Positions 1 through 12,900 of a stretch of DNA of 64,000 nt are shown one piece after another. Below the pieces are notes generated by a model, which saw nothing but the letters and a program-made list of their open reading frames with translations, was not told the origin of the DNA and ran no database searches. Numbering within the stretch: the first letter of the stretch is position 1; every line of letters starts with the position of its first letter. Source of the DNA: Mytilus californianus (taxonomy: Eukaryota > Mollusca > Bivalvia > Mytilida > Mytilidae); the NCBI RefSeq assembly GCF_021869535.1, contig NW_026262734.1, forward strand, positions 112,483,588-112,547,587, read 5' to 3'. The position numbers and the translations under genes are program-made.

Positions 1-430
1 TACATGTTAACTTTATACTGAGTAACTGTGTGTCATTACATTGGTTAAGTGGACTTTTACATGTTAACTTTATACTGAGTAACTGTGTGTCATTACATTA
101 GTTAAGTAGACTTTTACATGTTAACTTTATACTGAGTAACTGTGTGTCATTACATTAGTTAAGTAGACTTTTACATGTTAACTTTATACTGAGTAACTGT
201 GGGTCATTACATTGGTTAAGTAGACTTTTACATGTTAACTTTATACTGAGTAACTGTGTGTCATTACATTAGTTAAGTAGACTTTTACATGTTAACTTTA
301 TACTGAGTAACTGTGGGTCATTACATTGGTTAAGTAGACTTTTACATGTTAACTTTATACTGAGTAACTGTGGGTCATTACATTGGTTAAGTGGACTTTT
401 ACATGTTAACTTTATACTGAGTAACTGTGG
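1..430. repeat. 57-bp tandem repeat (minisatellite), cut by the window edge
   Basis: About 7.5 copies of a 57-bp unit beginning TACATGTTAACTTTATACTG recur at 1, 58, 115 and onward. Copies differ at a few sites only (GTGTGTC/GTGGGTC, TTAG/TTGG, GTAGA/GTGGA). The array begins before the window. It lies downstream of exon e in the host gene intron. Confidence 0.93.
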
Positions 431-643
431 AAGTTTCAAAATTATTATTCCGATAATTACTCAATTTCAGTAACTGCACTATTTGAATATATAATAAAAA
501 TAAGATGTGGTATTAACAACATTATCCTCCACAGTTCAATTGACATAGATATAAGCAATATATAAACTGATTATTTCTAAAGTTTAAATATATGAGCCTA
601 AATTCATTGTTTCTCCTTTCAAATTTCTAAGTATAAACTATAC

Positions 644-748
644 CTGCTGTAACTGGTCATAGTGTGTCTGTTTTTCTTGTAATTTCTGCACTGTTTTTTG
701 ATGATCATGTTCCAACTGTGTGAACTGTTCTGCTGTGTCTTTGAGATT
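644..748 (-). CDS. Coiled-coil exon e (most downstream of five), 35 codons
   Basis: The acceptor is TTTTCAG and the donor is GTATAG (643-638). The exon is 105 nt, phase 0 at both ends, five heptads long. It reads NLKDTAEQFTQLEHDHQ and ends with a Gln-rich THYDQLQQ. It is His/Gln-richer than the other exons but still coiled-coil-like. The intron that follows contains a 57-bp minisatellite reaching the window edge, so the continuation of the gene lies outside the window. No domain other than coiled coil can be assigned. Confidence 0.78.
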
Positions 749-814
749 CTGAAAATACACACAAAAAATACTCCAATCATTTTGTTTTAAAGAGAACATT
801 TTGTACATAAATTA

Positions 815-1003
815 GGTTGGTAGTTTTCTCGTTTGAATTGTTTTACATTTGTCATTTCGGGGCCTTTTATAGATGACTATGCAGTATGGGTTTTGCTCAT
901 TGTTGAAGGCTGTACGGTGACCTATAGTCATTAATTTCTGAGTAATTTGGTCTCTTGTCGAGAGTTGTCTCGTTGGCAATTATACCACATCTTCTTATTT
1001 TTA
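815..1003 (+). repeat. Interspersed repeat family H, copy 1
   Basis: The segment from the Ttt-rich start through GGCCTTTTATAG, CATTGTTGAAGGCTGTACGG and TTGTCTC(G/A)TTGGCAAT to CCACATCTTCTTATTTTTAT matches copies at 53069-53247 (same strand), 43403-43523 and 63961-64000 (opposite strand). I recognise the ATGTGGTATGATTGCCAATG end as a very common mussel repeat. Class is unknown; no coding potential seen. Confidence 0.75.
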
Positions 1004-1637
1004 TAATTATTTTACACTTCCATGACATCAGCAGGAGAAGAGAATTTCTTCATTTCCCCAAATAAACTGAAGCACAACAAAACTGTAGAGCTATGCAATA
1101 AGAGGCATCTTTATTTTATTCTTTGTTTGTTTTAATACCATCACAAGATATATCTGACTTTTTAGCCCCTGATCAAGCTAGATATCATGCTATTGGTTAG
1201 TAACATACTTTTATTCCAATGGATGTCGATGTCTAAACAATAGCATAACAATATTTTTATTTGTGTACTAACAATTAAACTATTCCCACAATCCTTTGGA
1301 TTTTATAAGAATGAATTTCCACTTTAAAAAAACCAAGATAGATCACTGGATGATTTTTACTGCCCAGGAGGGAATTCCAATCCTTAATAAGGTCAAATCT
1401 CCAGGTTAACAACGTGTCTCCACATTATTTCTATTAACACATAGCAAGATTATCTCTGACACCTCAGTTGAAGTCTTTGGTATTTTTGTTTGCATCGTTG
1501 GGTTGGTGTCTCATTAGGGTATACCCTCATTTGTTTTATTCATAATGAAATCTTATAACATTTTATTTCAGAAATCTTTATTTAGGAAACCTGTATGTCT
1601 TTTGCACTGAAAATTATCTTCCATTTTGATGTCAGAA

Positions 1638-2844
1638 CAAACAAGAGTGCACACGCTGAAATGTCTCGCCTACTATACTGATCATAGATTTTATGTTGAT
1701 AGTCCTACATATAAAGTTTTACTACAAGTATCACATTAACATTTATGATCCAAGAAAATGAGGTCAAGGTCAGATAAACAAAGCCGGAAATATATGTACG
1801 CCTTTAATACAATCATTCCATACACAGAATATAGATGACCTATTGCTTATAGTATAAAAGAAACAGACCAAACCATGGAAATTCTATACTGACCAATGAA
1901 CCATGAAAATGAAGTCAAGGTCAGATGAACCCTGCCAGACATACATGTACACCTTAAAATCATTCCATGCATCAAATATAGTTGACCTATTGCTAAAAGT
2001 ATCTAAGAAACAAAGTTAACCAGGAAAACTGAACATTGACCAATCAGCCATGAAAATGAGGTGAAGGTCAGGTGATACCTGCCAGACAGACATATAAACC
2101 TTACAATCATTCAATACAACAAATATAGTTGACCTATTGCTTAAAGTTTAAGAAAAACAGACCAAAACACAAAAACTTAACATAAGCAATGAACCATGAA
2201 AATGAGGTCAAGGTCAAATAAAACATGCCAGACTGACATGTACATCATAAAATATTTACATACACCAAATATAGTTGACCTATTGCATACAGTATTAGAA
2301 AAACAGACCAAAACACAAAAACTAAACTATGACCACTGAACCATGAAAATGAGGTCAAGGTCAGATGACACCTGCCAGTTGGACATGTACACCTTACAAT
2401 CATTACATACACCAAATATAGTAGACCTATTGCTTATAGTATCGGCGATACGGACTTGACCACCAAAACTTAACCTTGTTCACTGATCCATGAAATGAGG
2501 TCGAGGTCAAGTGAAAACTGTCTGACAGGCATGAGGACCTTGCAAGGTACGCACATACCAAATATAGTTATCCTATTACTCATAATAAGAGAGAAATTAC
2601 CATTACAAAAAATCTGAACTTTTTTTTCAAGTAGTCACTTAACCATGAAAATGAGGTCAAGGACAATGGGCATATGACAGACTGAAACTTCATACCATAA
2701 GGCATCTATATACAAAGTATGAAGCATCCAGGTCTTTTACCTTCTGAAATATTAAGCTTTTTAGAAGTTAGTTAACGATGCCGCCGCCGGATCACTATCC
2801 CTATGTCGAGCTTTCTGCGACAAAAGTCACAGGCTCGACAAAAA
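1638..2844 (+). mobile_element. Helentron/pearl-like non-autonomous element, ~147-bp core repeats (family A)
   Basis: The element begins around ACAAGAGTGCACACGCTGAA with TGTCTCGCCTAC. Seven diverged units of ~147 bp follow, each marked by CCATGAAAATGAGGTCAAGG (1748, 1902, 2047, 2191, 2340, 2487, 2643). The right end has a hairpin at 2805-2839 (outer arms GTCGAGC/GCTCGAC, inner TGCGAC/GTCACA around AAAA) followed by AAAAAC. The class is inferred from the core-plus-hairpin layout shared with other families here. Confidence 0.65.
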
Positions 2845-3029
2845 CTCCCAATTGTGATTACCTTTCATTTCCAGTTAAAATCATAATCCATTTAGAAATA
2901 AAATCTCTTAATCTTTCCTCACTTTTAACATTATATACAAATGGCTACCAATACTTGTTGTCTTCCAATTATTTAACAATAGTACCTTGGCCATCTGGTA
3001 AAGCTATTACATATTTAAATAATTGATCC

Positions 3030-4035
3030 ATTTATATCATACATAGCTTATATTTGATTATATAGGTAATTTCAATAGGTAATCATTACTTAACCTATCA
3101 TTAGAACTCAATAATGAGACTTGGAGTTAACAATTTTTTTGGCACAGCAGTTGAATGTGAAATACTGTTTATCTTCTAATAAATAATTGATCTTTTTCAA
3201 TAAATGCCTCTTCTTCAATTTTTGACTCACCAAACTTTTAGTTTTTAAAAATTGCTTTAACTTATATAAAATAAAGATATCTGAATATTTGATTTGAGAA
3301 ATGAGGAAACAGAAAATTTAAATGATTTGACAAACAATTTTTACACATTTTTTCTTAAAACTTAACTTTGTCATTCCATCTCCATAAGGGACTTTCCATT
3401 TTTCATTTTCCTTGGAGTTCGGTATTTTTGTTATTTTACTTTTTTTTGCATACATACGAAAACTAGAATTTTCACTCCAAAATTCAATATTTTAACTTAA
3501 GTTACATCAGATGAACAGCTAGATGACAATGATAAATCACCCTATTGTTTAACCCTATAATCCCTATACAATTGCCAGAGAGATACCTTCAAAACTTTAG
3601 TCTCTGTGCATTTTAGCCTGAAGAAAAATCTTGTATTATCAGATGCTTAAAATCAGATTTAAATTAACCAGTAAAAATCTGAATCATTGAAAATGCACTT
3701 GGGTATGCAGCATGATAGGAATAAGCTATTATATAATCTTAAATACCTAGCAGTAAAATGTTAACAAGACTCAATTAGAATTATTGAAAAATCTTGTTAC
3801 TTCAATTTCTTTGTTTTATCAATTGTCAAGTGGATCATAAGTACCATGTCAAAACAGAAATATAAAATAAGTCATTTTTAAAAAAAAAATCTATTCAAAT
3901 TGCTGTTATTTTGGTGCACTTTACATTAATATTTCTGCACTCAACTAAGATTTGTTCAGCCTATTTATAGAGTGGTAAGAATCTTTTATTAAATTGTGCT
4001 TTAAGCAATAAATACTGAATTTCCTGAAATGTGAC
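3030..4035. other. A+T-rich intron sequence, nothing recognised
   Basis: No ORF of note, no clear repeat and no exon-like signal was found in this kilobase between family A and the ~35-bp array. Confidence 0.5.
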
Positions 4036-4256
4036 TGAACAGTACGGGATATCTGCAAGCAAAGTTTTTTAACAGTACGGTATTGACTGCAAGCAAATTT
4101 CATAACAGTACTGGATGACTGCAAGCAAAGTTTCTTAACATTTATGGTATTGACTGAAAGCAAAGTTTCTTAACAGTACTGGATGACTACAAGCAAAGTT
4201 TCTTAACAGTTACGGTATTGACTGCAAGCAAAGTTTCTTAACAGTACTGAATTGAC
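4036..4256. repeat. ~35-bp tandem repeat, about six copies
   Basis: Units alternate around GACTGCAAGCAAAGTTTCTT and AACAGTACGGTATT or AACAGTACTGGAT. Period is 34-37 bp with small indels. It lies 120 bp downstream of exon d's donor in transcript orientation. Confidence 0.8.
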
Positions 4257-4379
4257 CACAAGGTAACATGCCATTTCCAATTTTTATTTTCAAACATTTC
4301 AGGTCGCATTCAGATCAAATTGAATGCTTCAGCTTAAAATAAATATACTAGTGTATCATACATAGGTTAATGTAATTAC

Positions 4380-4502
4380 CTTGACTGTGTCTTCTAACTC
4401 TTTAACCTGCTTTTGAAGACGATTTCGTTCATTTTTGGCTTGCTCACATTCTCGTTGAGCTTCAGTAAGATTCAGTCGTAAGAGGTTACATTCTTCACTG
4501 AC
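4380..4502 (-). CDS. Coiled-coil exon d, 41 codons
   Basis: The acceptor is CTTTTACAG and the donor is GTAATT (4379-4374), a weaker donor than the others. The 123-nt exon is phase 0 at both ends and is the longest of the five. It reads VSEECNLLRLNLTEAQ, then a Cys/Glu/Arg/Asn-rich middle, and ends KQVKELEDTVK. Leucines recur at three- and four-residue spacing, typical of a coiled coil. It follows the giant intron and precedes exon e by 3.6 kb. Its reading frame and composition match the upstream exons. It was identified from the splice signals, since no long ORF marks it. Confidence 0.8.
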
Positions 4503-5145
4503 CTGTAAAAGAAAGAGAGATACAAATCAGTATATTCAATCATTGAAAACTTTTTTTCAAGTGGTATTGTATCAATTACTAAAATCATACAATATCATCA
4601 TTAAATTCATGTCTTATGAGAGTAATAATTTGGTTTATGACAGTCCTGACAATTATTGTCCTGATTTATAGATTTAATTTCCCCCCAACGAGAGTTGTTG
4701 ACCTTACTCTCAGAAAACTTTCATTTTACAAACTAAATACATCAAATACATTTATGACATCCATTAGATCCTCTGGTGCTTAAAATCCCTCAAGGAGATT
4801 TGGCATCTGTTTTAGTTTTTTATGATCCCCATCATCTGGCTTTCCAAAAGACTTAATGAAGCTTGTTCCTCAAACATGAGATGTGAGTTTCTATATATAT
4901 AAAATTCTTTAAATTTATTTTCAAAAAGGAGGTTAGTTTACGGTTTTTCTGTTCAGAAATTATTTTATTCCTCTTTTAATTCCTTATAATTGTTGAAAAA
5001 GAATGAAATAAGGAATGAATGGCTGTTTATTATATATTCCTTCCTTACAAAAACTGAAAATATCCCCTGCAGACCTAAGTATATAATATCATATAACGCT
5101 ACCTAGAGGAGTCCTAATCAACACAAGGGAGGTAATACAGCTATA

Positions 5146-5593
5146 GGTTGCACTTTGTAATTACAGCTGTTTCACAAAACAAGCCTCTTTTGGGGAGATA
5201 TATAATATTCATAGATATTTTGTTTTGTTTACGTACTGGTTCCCAGATATGATCTCTATTTTGCATCTCATAGAGACATAACTTGGGAATGTTACCAGTA
5301 TAAAAACACATGGTAGCGGCGAAAATTGAATTCTGAGGAAGACCCAAAGTGAAGGTAGGGGTAGTACAGAACTTAAGTATAAGTTTAAACTCTTAGAAGT
5401 TCAGGGCATATAAATGCTGAAAATATGCAGCACAGCCCTATGTTTTGATCTTTGAATAAAATAGTAGTGCATATCAACTTTCCATTCTAGGATATAATTT
5501 TTTACGAAACTTCATAGTAAAAGTGGCACAGATTTAGCCGCAAAGGGGGTTCCTATGGGAAATTGCATTGTCTATATTTACAGAAGTGCAACC
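5146..5593. mobile_element. TA-flanked terminal-inverted-repeat MITE, 448 bp
   Basis: The ends are GGTTGCACTTTG on the left and AAGTGCAACC on the right, with TA immediately outside both (5144-5145 and 5594-5595). No transposase is encoded; the 68-aa minus-strand ORF overlapping the left end has no recognisable features. TA target choice suggests the Tc1/mariner superfamily, but the terminal repeats are short. Confidence 0.55.
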
Positions 5594-6289
5594 TAAAGAG
5601 TCTGATTGTTCTCTCTCTTTCCAATTGCAATTGGCATAATACCATCACATCTGGTCTCATGTTAAAATAGGACAAAAAAAAGCCCTTCATAATAAGACCC
5701 AATGGGTTCTATTTCTATTTTAGAAAATAGACTTTTGTTTTTCTACCAATCTAATATCTCTCTGAATTATCTACCAGTACTTTTTTTTTAACAAATCATT
5801 TGGCCAATGGTCAACCAGACAGACACTTACTAAGATGGAATAGAAATAGATCATGGTTAAAGAAATGCAACTATTTCTTCATTTCCGACAGGAATTGTGC
5901 TTGCGGTATTGATCTCTATTAGATTGTCTTGTACTAATGGTGTTTTACAAGGTTAAACTACATTCTGGAGTTAATAATTAATCCTTAGAGGGACATTCAC
6001 ACTACTGGATGATAGACAGTATGTACTAAATAACTAGTACAAACTTTTATCTTCAATCCAAGAGGCTAGAAAGATATTTATTGTTGAAATGCGCATCTGG
6101 TGCAATAAAATTGGTACTGTTAATGTTATTAATAAAATGATCATTGAATTTCAGAGCCCACTCTGTAGCTTCCAACAACTAAAAGAATATAAGTTTTACC
6201 TGAGCAATAATGATTGATTTTTATACCTGACAAATGTTCTAATAGTTTTCAACAAAATTCAAACTGAACTGGCCATGTGGAGTACGTAG

Positions 6290-6480
6290 GAACCGCTTGC
6301 CTTTCCAGAGCACGTGAATTCACCCCTGTTTTTGGTGGTGTTCAAGTTGCTCATTCAGTCTTTAGTTTTCTATATAGTGATTTGTGGACATGTTTATCTT
6401 TACATATATTATCATTTTTTGACATGGTGTAGTCATACACAAGTTTTGAATGTCCCCTTGGTATCTTATGGCTCTTTTTT
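6290..6480 (+). repeat. Interspersed repeat family L, copy 1 (degraded)
   Basis: The stretch with CACCCCTGTTTTTGGTGG, TTTAGTTTTCTATATAGTG and GACATGGTGTAGTC aligns with the reverse complement of 19012-19135. I recognise the family (TTTTTGGTGGGGTTCGTGTT) from memory as widespread in bivalve sequences; its class is unknown to me. Confidence 0.6.
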
Positions 6481-7357
6481 TTCTACATAACCCTGAGTCA
6501 AGTTAATCAAGATGTCAATGAATTTAAAACAGCCTCTGCAAAGATCTGTCATGACATTCATAAATATATGTATTCCATATTGAGCATAATTACAATTATT
6601 TTCAAAATACCATTTCATGATAAATTTCTCTTAAAAAGAATAAGTTTCTTTGTAAGTCCTTATCTATTTACCCAATCCATATTCCAATTTGCATATAAAA
6701 ATGCAGCATTGACAACTTCTATGCATCGTAAATCCATACCAATAAATTATTATTCTAACTACAAAACAAACTATGACCGGGTAATTTAATATCTTCCTGT
6801 TTCTAGAAATGTTACTAAACAGGAAACAATCTTTTATGGAACAGCAACTTCCTTTGCAAACTATAATAGCTATTATAATCAGCGTATTTGAACTTTGGAC
6901 ATGGCAAATATACATTTCCACTTTGTTCATCGAAATAAAAAAAATTCTGAAATATACATCAACTTCAAAATCTATGTTAACGGCAACCTTCTGGATTGAT
7001 GTTTTGTTAAAGACCTAATCTGTGCCTGCCTCCACACATACGGCTTAACTTTTTGACAAATTTTCGTGTGTGCCTAAAAAAATTTTTTATCAGAAGTATT
7101 ATTCAATTTTTTTGATACTACAAAGACTTGAAAACTATTTTGTTTGAAACTGCTTTTCTTGGTAAAAAATCTATTAAAAAGAAAAAGAGGAAACAGTTAC
7201 ACTCACTCATTTACTCCATGCTGGCAAGGTGTAGTTTTCTTTTTTTGAGCAACTTTTTAAACATGTTAACATTGAATAAAAATTAATATTATAATGTCAA
7301 CATTTAAATGAAATAAACCCATGTCAAAACAATTTATTTTTATATAACGTCTGTCAA

Positions 7358-7772
7358 TAAAACAAGTAATACCCACTCCGTAATATTTCGGTAAACAGGA
7401 AGTTGTTGAGTGATGAATCTGAAAACGCATCACACGGTAATGCTGACTTATATAACCCCTGAAACCAAATTTCAGAAATCCTTGTCAAGTAGTTCCTGAG
7501 AAAAATGTGACGAAAATTTTCAACTTGGCTATCATGTGTAAAATAATACAAGTGTTCGGTAAACAGGAAGTTGTTGAGTGATGAATCTGAAAACGCATCA
7601 CACGGTGTAACTTACTTATATAAACCCTGAAAACAAATTTCAGAAATCCTTCCCAAGTAGTTCCTGAGAAAAATGCGACGAAAATATTCATGGGATGGAC
7701 GGACTGACTGACTGAAGGACAGACAGAGGTAAAACAGTATACCCTCCCCTTTTTTTAAAGCGGGGGGTATAA
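7358..7772 (+). mobile_element. Helentron/pearl-like element with two ~169-bp units (family B, copy 1)
   Basis: The left end has AAACAAG then ATACCCACTCCG. Two units follow, each starting CGGTAAACAGGAAGTTGTTG and ending near TTCCTGAGAAAAATG. Then come GGACGGACTGAC-type short repeats, and a right terminal hairpin (TATACCCTCCCC ... GCGGGGGGTATA) followed by AACAA. The left ATACCC motif is complementary to the right GGGTAT, a subterminal inverted repeat. Second copy at 53490-53917. Confidence 0.7.
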
Positions 7773-8707
7773 CAATTAAGAGTTCATTATGGCTATCTAT
7801 GTTCTACTTAATCCAAGAATTATTGTGACAGATGTGTAGATAAACATTCAAGATAAAGTACAACCATGGCAGATAGGACAGAAGTAGCATTTGACCTACA
7901 TTTCAAACTAAAGTGCTTTCCAATAATAACTAATTACAATTGACAAGTGAATTAACATCTTCAGTATGTTGCTATCAGTACCCTTGGATTATGACATTAG
8001 AATGTGAAGCAGAAATTAGACTAGGATGCCCTGGCTAGGCTATACATATCTTAAAAAGGGTAGACTAGAAAAAAGGATCCCAGTAAAAGAAAGGAGTATA
8101 ACTTCAGCCAGACAAAACAGACAAACATAATGTCATCATAAAGATGTCAGTTAATTCAAAGTTATCAACTTTTAAACAATGCTTTTTTTCTTCTTTGGTA
8201 ATGACTAATTTAGAACTAATATAATGAAAATTTAATGAGACATTGGATATTTATGTCAATATTTCTAATAATCTTGTTGATTTTTTATGATTGCGTAGTT
8301 TTAAGCTATGGAAAATTATGCAGAAACCACAGATAGAAATCTGATATTTTTTGTAAATAGTTAATCCAGTTTAAATTTTGTCATGAGCTAAATAAAAAAC
8401 TGTTAGCTTAAATCAATATTTACAGGTGATATAACTTAATTAAATTGACTTAAGAGCTACCTGTCAGGAGCACCTGAAAGGGTCCAAAGTTTTAGGTATT
8501 TCAACGCAGACATTTTCTGTAACATTATCTTCAGATAAAATGGACTTGATTAGTAACATGCATTTTTAGTTTAAACAATATTCGTACAATTATATTATAG
8601 AAAAGAACAATTACTTTATATGCATTTGATTTTATGCACCAATATATTAGTGGGTTACTTAATAACTAAATGTTAACATCCCTGCACTAAAATTCCAACG
8701 CTTTTAA

Positions 8708-9300
8708 GGTTCATCATAACAAATGGGCAAATATGGCCGTATTTTCACCTCAAAAACTACTCTGTGTACAGACTTACCTGTTTAGTTTGAAAAGTTTTAA
8801 GGCCTGGCATCCACTAGATATATAAAAGTTAAATGTATTTTGCATATCAGAAAGATAAAATCTTTTTTGGATTTTAATGGGCATTTTTTTTCGTTCCTGC
8901 AGAAGGTGTAAAAATAAACTAAGTTGGGATACAACTTTGAGATGCTCCCTCTCAGGTAACAACTGGTTTGTATTGCATTGATTGTCCTTGATTGGCATAT
9001 ACAAAAGACAGACAATACATATTTACACATCTATAGATGAGTTAAAAGAGTAACTGAGTGGACAGTATCAAATGCAATTCAGGTGTTTGTTTATTTTTAA
9101 ACCTTCTGCAGGAAGGAAAAAAAATGCCCATCAAAATCCAAAAATGATTACATCTTTCTGAAACACAAAATGCATTTAACTTTTATATATCTAGTGGATG
9201 CCAGGCCTTAAAACTTTTCAAACTGTACAGGTAAGTCTGTACACAGAGTAGTTTTTGGGGTGAAAATACGGCCATATTTGTCCATTTGTTATGATGAACC
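8708..9300. mobile_element. TTAA-flanked palindromic element with ~210-bp inverted arms (593 bp)
   Basis: The outer ends are GGTTCATCATAACAAATGG and its complement CCATTTGTTATGATGAACC. Arms extend inward to about 8918 and 9098 with some divergence, leaving a central ~180 bp. TTAA flanks both sides exactly (8704-8707, 9301-9304), the piggyBac-type target. There is no transposase. The two ~77-aa minus-strand ORFs in the left arm are by-products of the sequence. Confidence 0.75.
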
Positions 9301-9544
9301 TTAATTAGATATTATGTGAAATGGAATAGTCTTTAACCATTTTTTTCATTTGACTGGTAACACTTATAACCCTTTTGTGCCCAACTGACATTTAATGCAA
9401 AGAACATCTAAACTATGTTTTAAGAGAAAGCCTTGTTGAAGAAACCTTAAAAACAGCAATTATATCACCATTGGCAACAATTCAAGTATCACACAACTAT
9501 GTAGCTTAGAGGACAGTAGTCAATGTTCCAATCTCATATATTCA

Positions 9545-9905
9545 TGTGTACTGTTGTGCGTTTTTTTTTCTACATTGGCTAGAGGTATAGGGGGAGGGTT
9601 GAGATCTCAAAAAAACATGTTTAACCCCGCCGCATTCTTGCGCCTGTCCCAAGTCAGGAGCCTCTGGCCTTTGTTAGTCTTGTATCATTTTTAATTTTAG
9701 TTTCTTGTGTATAATTTGGAGTTTAGTATGACGTCCATTATCACTGAACTAGTATACATATTTGTTTAGGGGCCAGCTGAAGGACGCCTGCGGGTGCGGG
9801 AGTTTCTCGCTGCATTGAGGACCCATTGGTGGCCTTCAGCTGTTGTCTGCTCTATGGTCGGGTTGTTGTCTCTTTGACACATTCCCCATTTCCATTCTCA
9901 ATTTT
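9545..9905 (-). repeat. Interspersed repeat family G, copy 1
   Basis: The 360 bp match the reverse complement of 40683-41045 almost throughout (for example GAATGGAAATGGGGAATGTG, GACATAGAGCAGAC-type blocks and CTAAACAAATATGTATACTAG). I recognise it as an abundant mussel repeat. This copy stops near 9545, whereas copy 2 appears to continue ~150 bp further. Confidence 0.8.
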
Positions 9906-12900
9906 ATTGAAGATACAAATCAATGTAAAATACACAAACAAAGAAAATTCCATGAACTCCAAATTTAACCTGTTCAACTAAACTCATTTATAATTACAGT
10001 TTATACAGAAATACAATTTCTTGTAAAACAGAAAAAAATCAGAACAAATCAATTTACTAAACAGCAGAGTTTTTGTTTAAGAATTTGGATGAATCTAAGA
10101 CAACCGCATTATGCGGAAAATTTGCAGTAATTCATTTAATGATATAAGTAATTATGATGCTATACCATTGAGAAAAGTGTAAATTTGATTTTCTGCTATA
10201 GTTGGTTTCTCTGTCTGGCTTGTCTAAATAACAAATCCGAACCAGAAAATCCATCTATTTTTACTTACTCCATGAACAAATTTACCCATGGTTTTTCTTT
10301 TTCAGTGACATTTAGAATATATCTATTTCTTAAATACATGTAGTATTTTTCACTACCATGAGCTTAAACTCTAGAAGAAACATTAAAAATCTATTACCTT
10401 AAATTGTCAGAAAACAATATTATGTCTGCAACTTTAGTCGGTCTAAGATTTGTGCAGGGTCAAGTAGAAATTTATAGACATCTTACGTTCTCGAACTGAT
10501 AAATATGGTATTACCTCTATATAGACATTTTTCAAAACAATTTGATGCAGGCTGAATTTGCATTATTGTGTGATACAGTAATTATTTTATTGACATTGTT
10601 CATCTAGAAGATCTTTAAAAATAAGTAAGAAACTTGCAAGTATACCTTGAAGAAAGTTTTATAAGCATGTATAGCCCTTACATAGATATAACTCTTTAAG
10701 CCTAATATTTCTTAATCATTGTTAATAACATAAAAAATAAGTTCTTGATCATTATTGAAAATTTCTCAATAAAAAGTAATGATAATAAACGCTAATTATG
10801 TACAACATCACGCTACTGTTTCAATTTAATCTTGACTTTTAACTTTTGTTAAAAAAGCAAAATAAACAGTTTTGGTAATTAAATTTTACATTTCCTTTTT
10901 GGCCAACAACATGAATAAAGAAATTAAGAGTTACTCACTTGTTTTATGGCATATGGAATGTATGGAATTTTATCACTTTGCAAAGTTTGTGAAGGCACAG
11001 CACATGAACATAGGTTATGCCCCATTGTCCTTACTGTGAGTACTTTCAGTGCTTTGATCACAGAGGAAAATTCTCCATTATGATTCCAAGTTACTTTTTG
11101 CTTTATCTTCTAAGTTTTGTCAGATGAAATATTAATGTTGGGCATTGTTACAATCCATGTCTAAGATACTTCCTGGCATTGTTTATTTCAATTTCTTTAC
11201 ATGTATGTTTAAAGTCTAGACAATATGACATTAACTATTTTCATTTGAAGATGTTTTTCCTCTTGAGAATCTTGTGGAGAAATTTTTAGAAAAATCTAAT
11301 AACAATTTCATAAATTTTATGAAATCCCAATATCAATTATTATTAATAATCCATTAGCTATAAATTGATTGTCTAGTTCTTGTTAATTTTCAAATTTTCT
11401 TTAAATCAATATGTTAAAGCAATGAACGGAGTTCAATTCTGATTAAGAAAAGTCTTTTACTTTAGAAAAAGACCAACTGTAATGTACTTTGTCAACAAGA
11501 GTTTCACATGTCACAAGTCTCCTACATTGAATACTTTACGTCACTGTGTAATTTCCGTGTGCTTCTGAAACTACATGCACCTTACATGTATATCAAGTCA
11601 CAAGTTTTCCAAGATTATGCAAAATTTTGATGCCCTTTAGAGCATTTCAGCATTTAACACATGAAATAATTTTCCTCATTAAATCAATAAATACTGCTCA
11701 GCATGCACCCGCAATAACATACGAACAGCATAACTGTTTAATAAAACATTAGTCAAGGTACTCCATCTTTACAATTATTCTTCGTTCATTACACACAAGA
11801 ATAATTTTGTTGTTGACATTTTGTGAAATTTTTTTCTCCAACTTCCTGCAATCTGAACGATATCAAACTAAAAACTTAAAAATAATTTGTAATTATTCCA
11901 CTGAATGTCAGTAAAAATTGTTATTGAGTCATGTGATTATAACTAGATACGATAGAATGTGGACCATCAAATCATGTTTTTTTTTCTGTTCCACAGATGC
12001 CTTGTGGGGTTTCTTCCATCTCAGACAAGCACAATGTTGTTCTTTTAACTGTTAAATATGTAGAATTTAATTGGATACAGATTTTGTCACCTTCATCAGT
12101 GCTCTTTATTCAACATATATTTGTCATATCAAATTAACAACTCTTTAGATGTTGATCTCCTTACCAGCAATATAGTTGTCAGGCATTAATCTTTCGTGTG
12201 ACAAACATTTAAGAAGCAATAAAGCACTATTGCTGTTAGTCCACAGTTTTTTACATGTGTCATCTTATTAAATTTCCATGTCAATTTTTTTCAGTTAATA
12301 TCTACTCGACACAAACATGCAATTTAACAAACTGCAATTAGCAAGATGTTGCAAACACTGAGCAGTAATTGTAGTTTATCTAATTATAACATTGAGATAA
12401 ATTGTTTCTATTCATTACCTGTCAAATTAATCAATATTTAATAGTAAGAAAAGATGAAGCACATTAAATATTACATAACTTCTCCAATAATTATAAATCT
12501 TTTATTGTTTCAAAATATTATTTAACAATAATGCAACAAAATTAACTGACGAATTTCATAACTTTAATTTGAAATTATCAGGTGAATATTTTTTATTTGA
12601 ATCTAGATATGTGGGGTATACGCCAAAGAGAGAGCAATAGGTCTACAATCTATGTGAATAAAATATTTCTTTATATGGCACAATTAATAGAGAAGACATC
12701 ATTTAAAAGATAAAAAGTTGTTTTGAATTATCTTTTTACATATAAAAAGAACTAGCAATTTATAAACATTAAAAACAAAAACAAAAATTGCTCAGAAATT
12801 TTTTCCAATTATATATAATTATTTGATTAAACTTGTATAAAATGGTAAGTATCACACATTCATTGAATCATTAATGTCCTTGTGAGAAAAAAAACTTAAC

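Noticed and set aside
2778-3026. 82-codon plus-strand ORF starting MPPPDHYPYVELS
   Set aside because: Its first third is the terminal hairpin of family A and the rest is A+T-rich intron.
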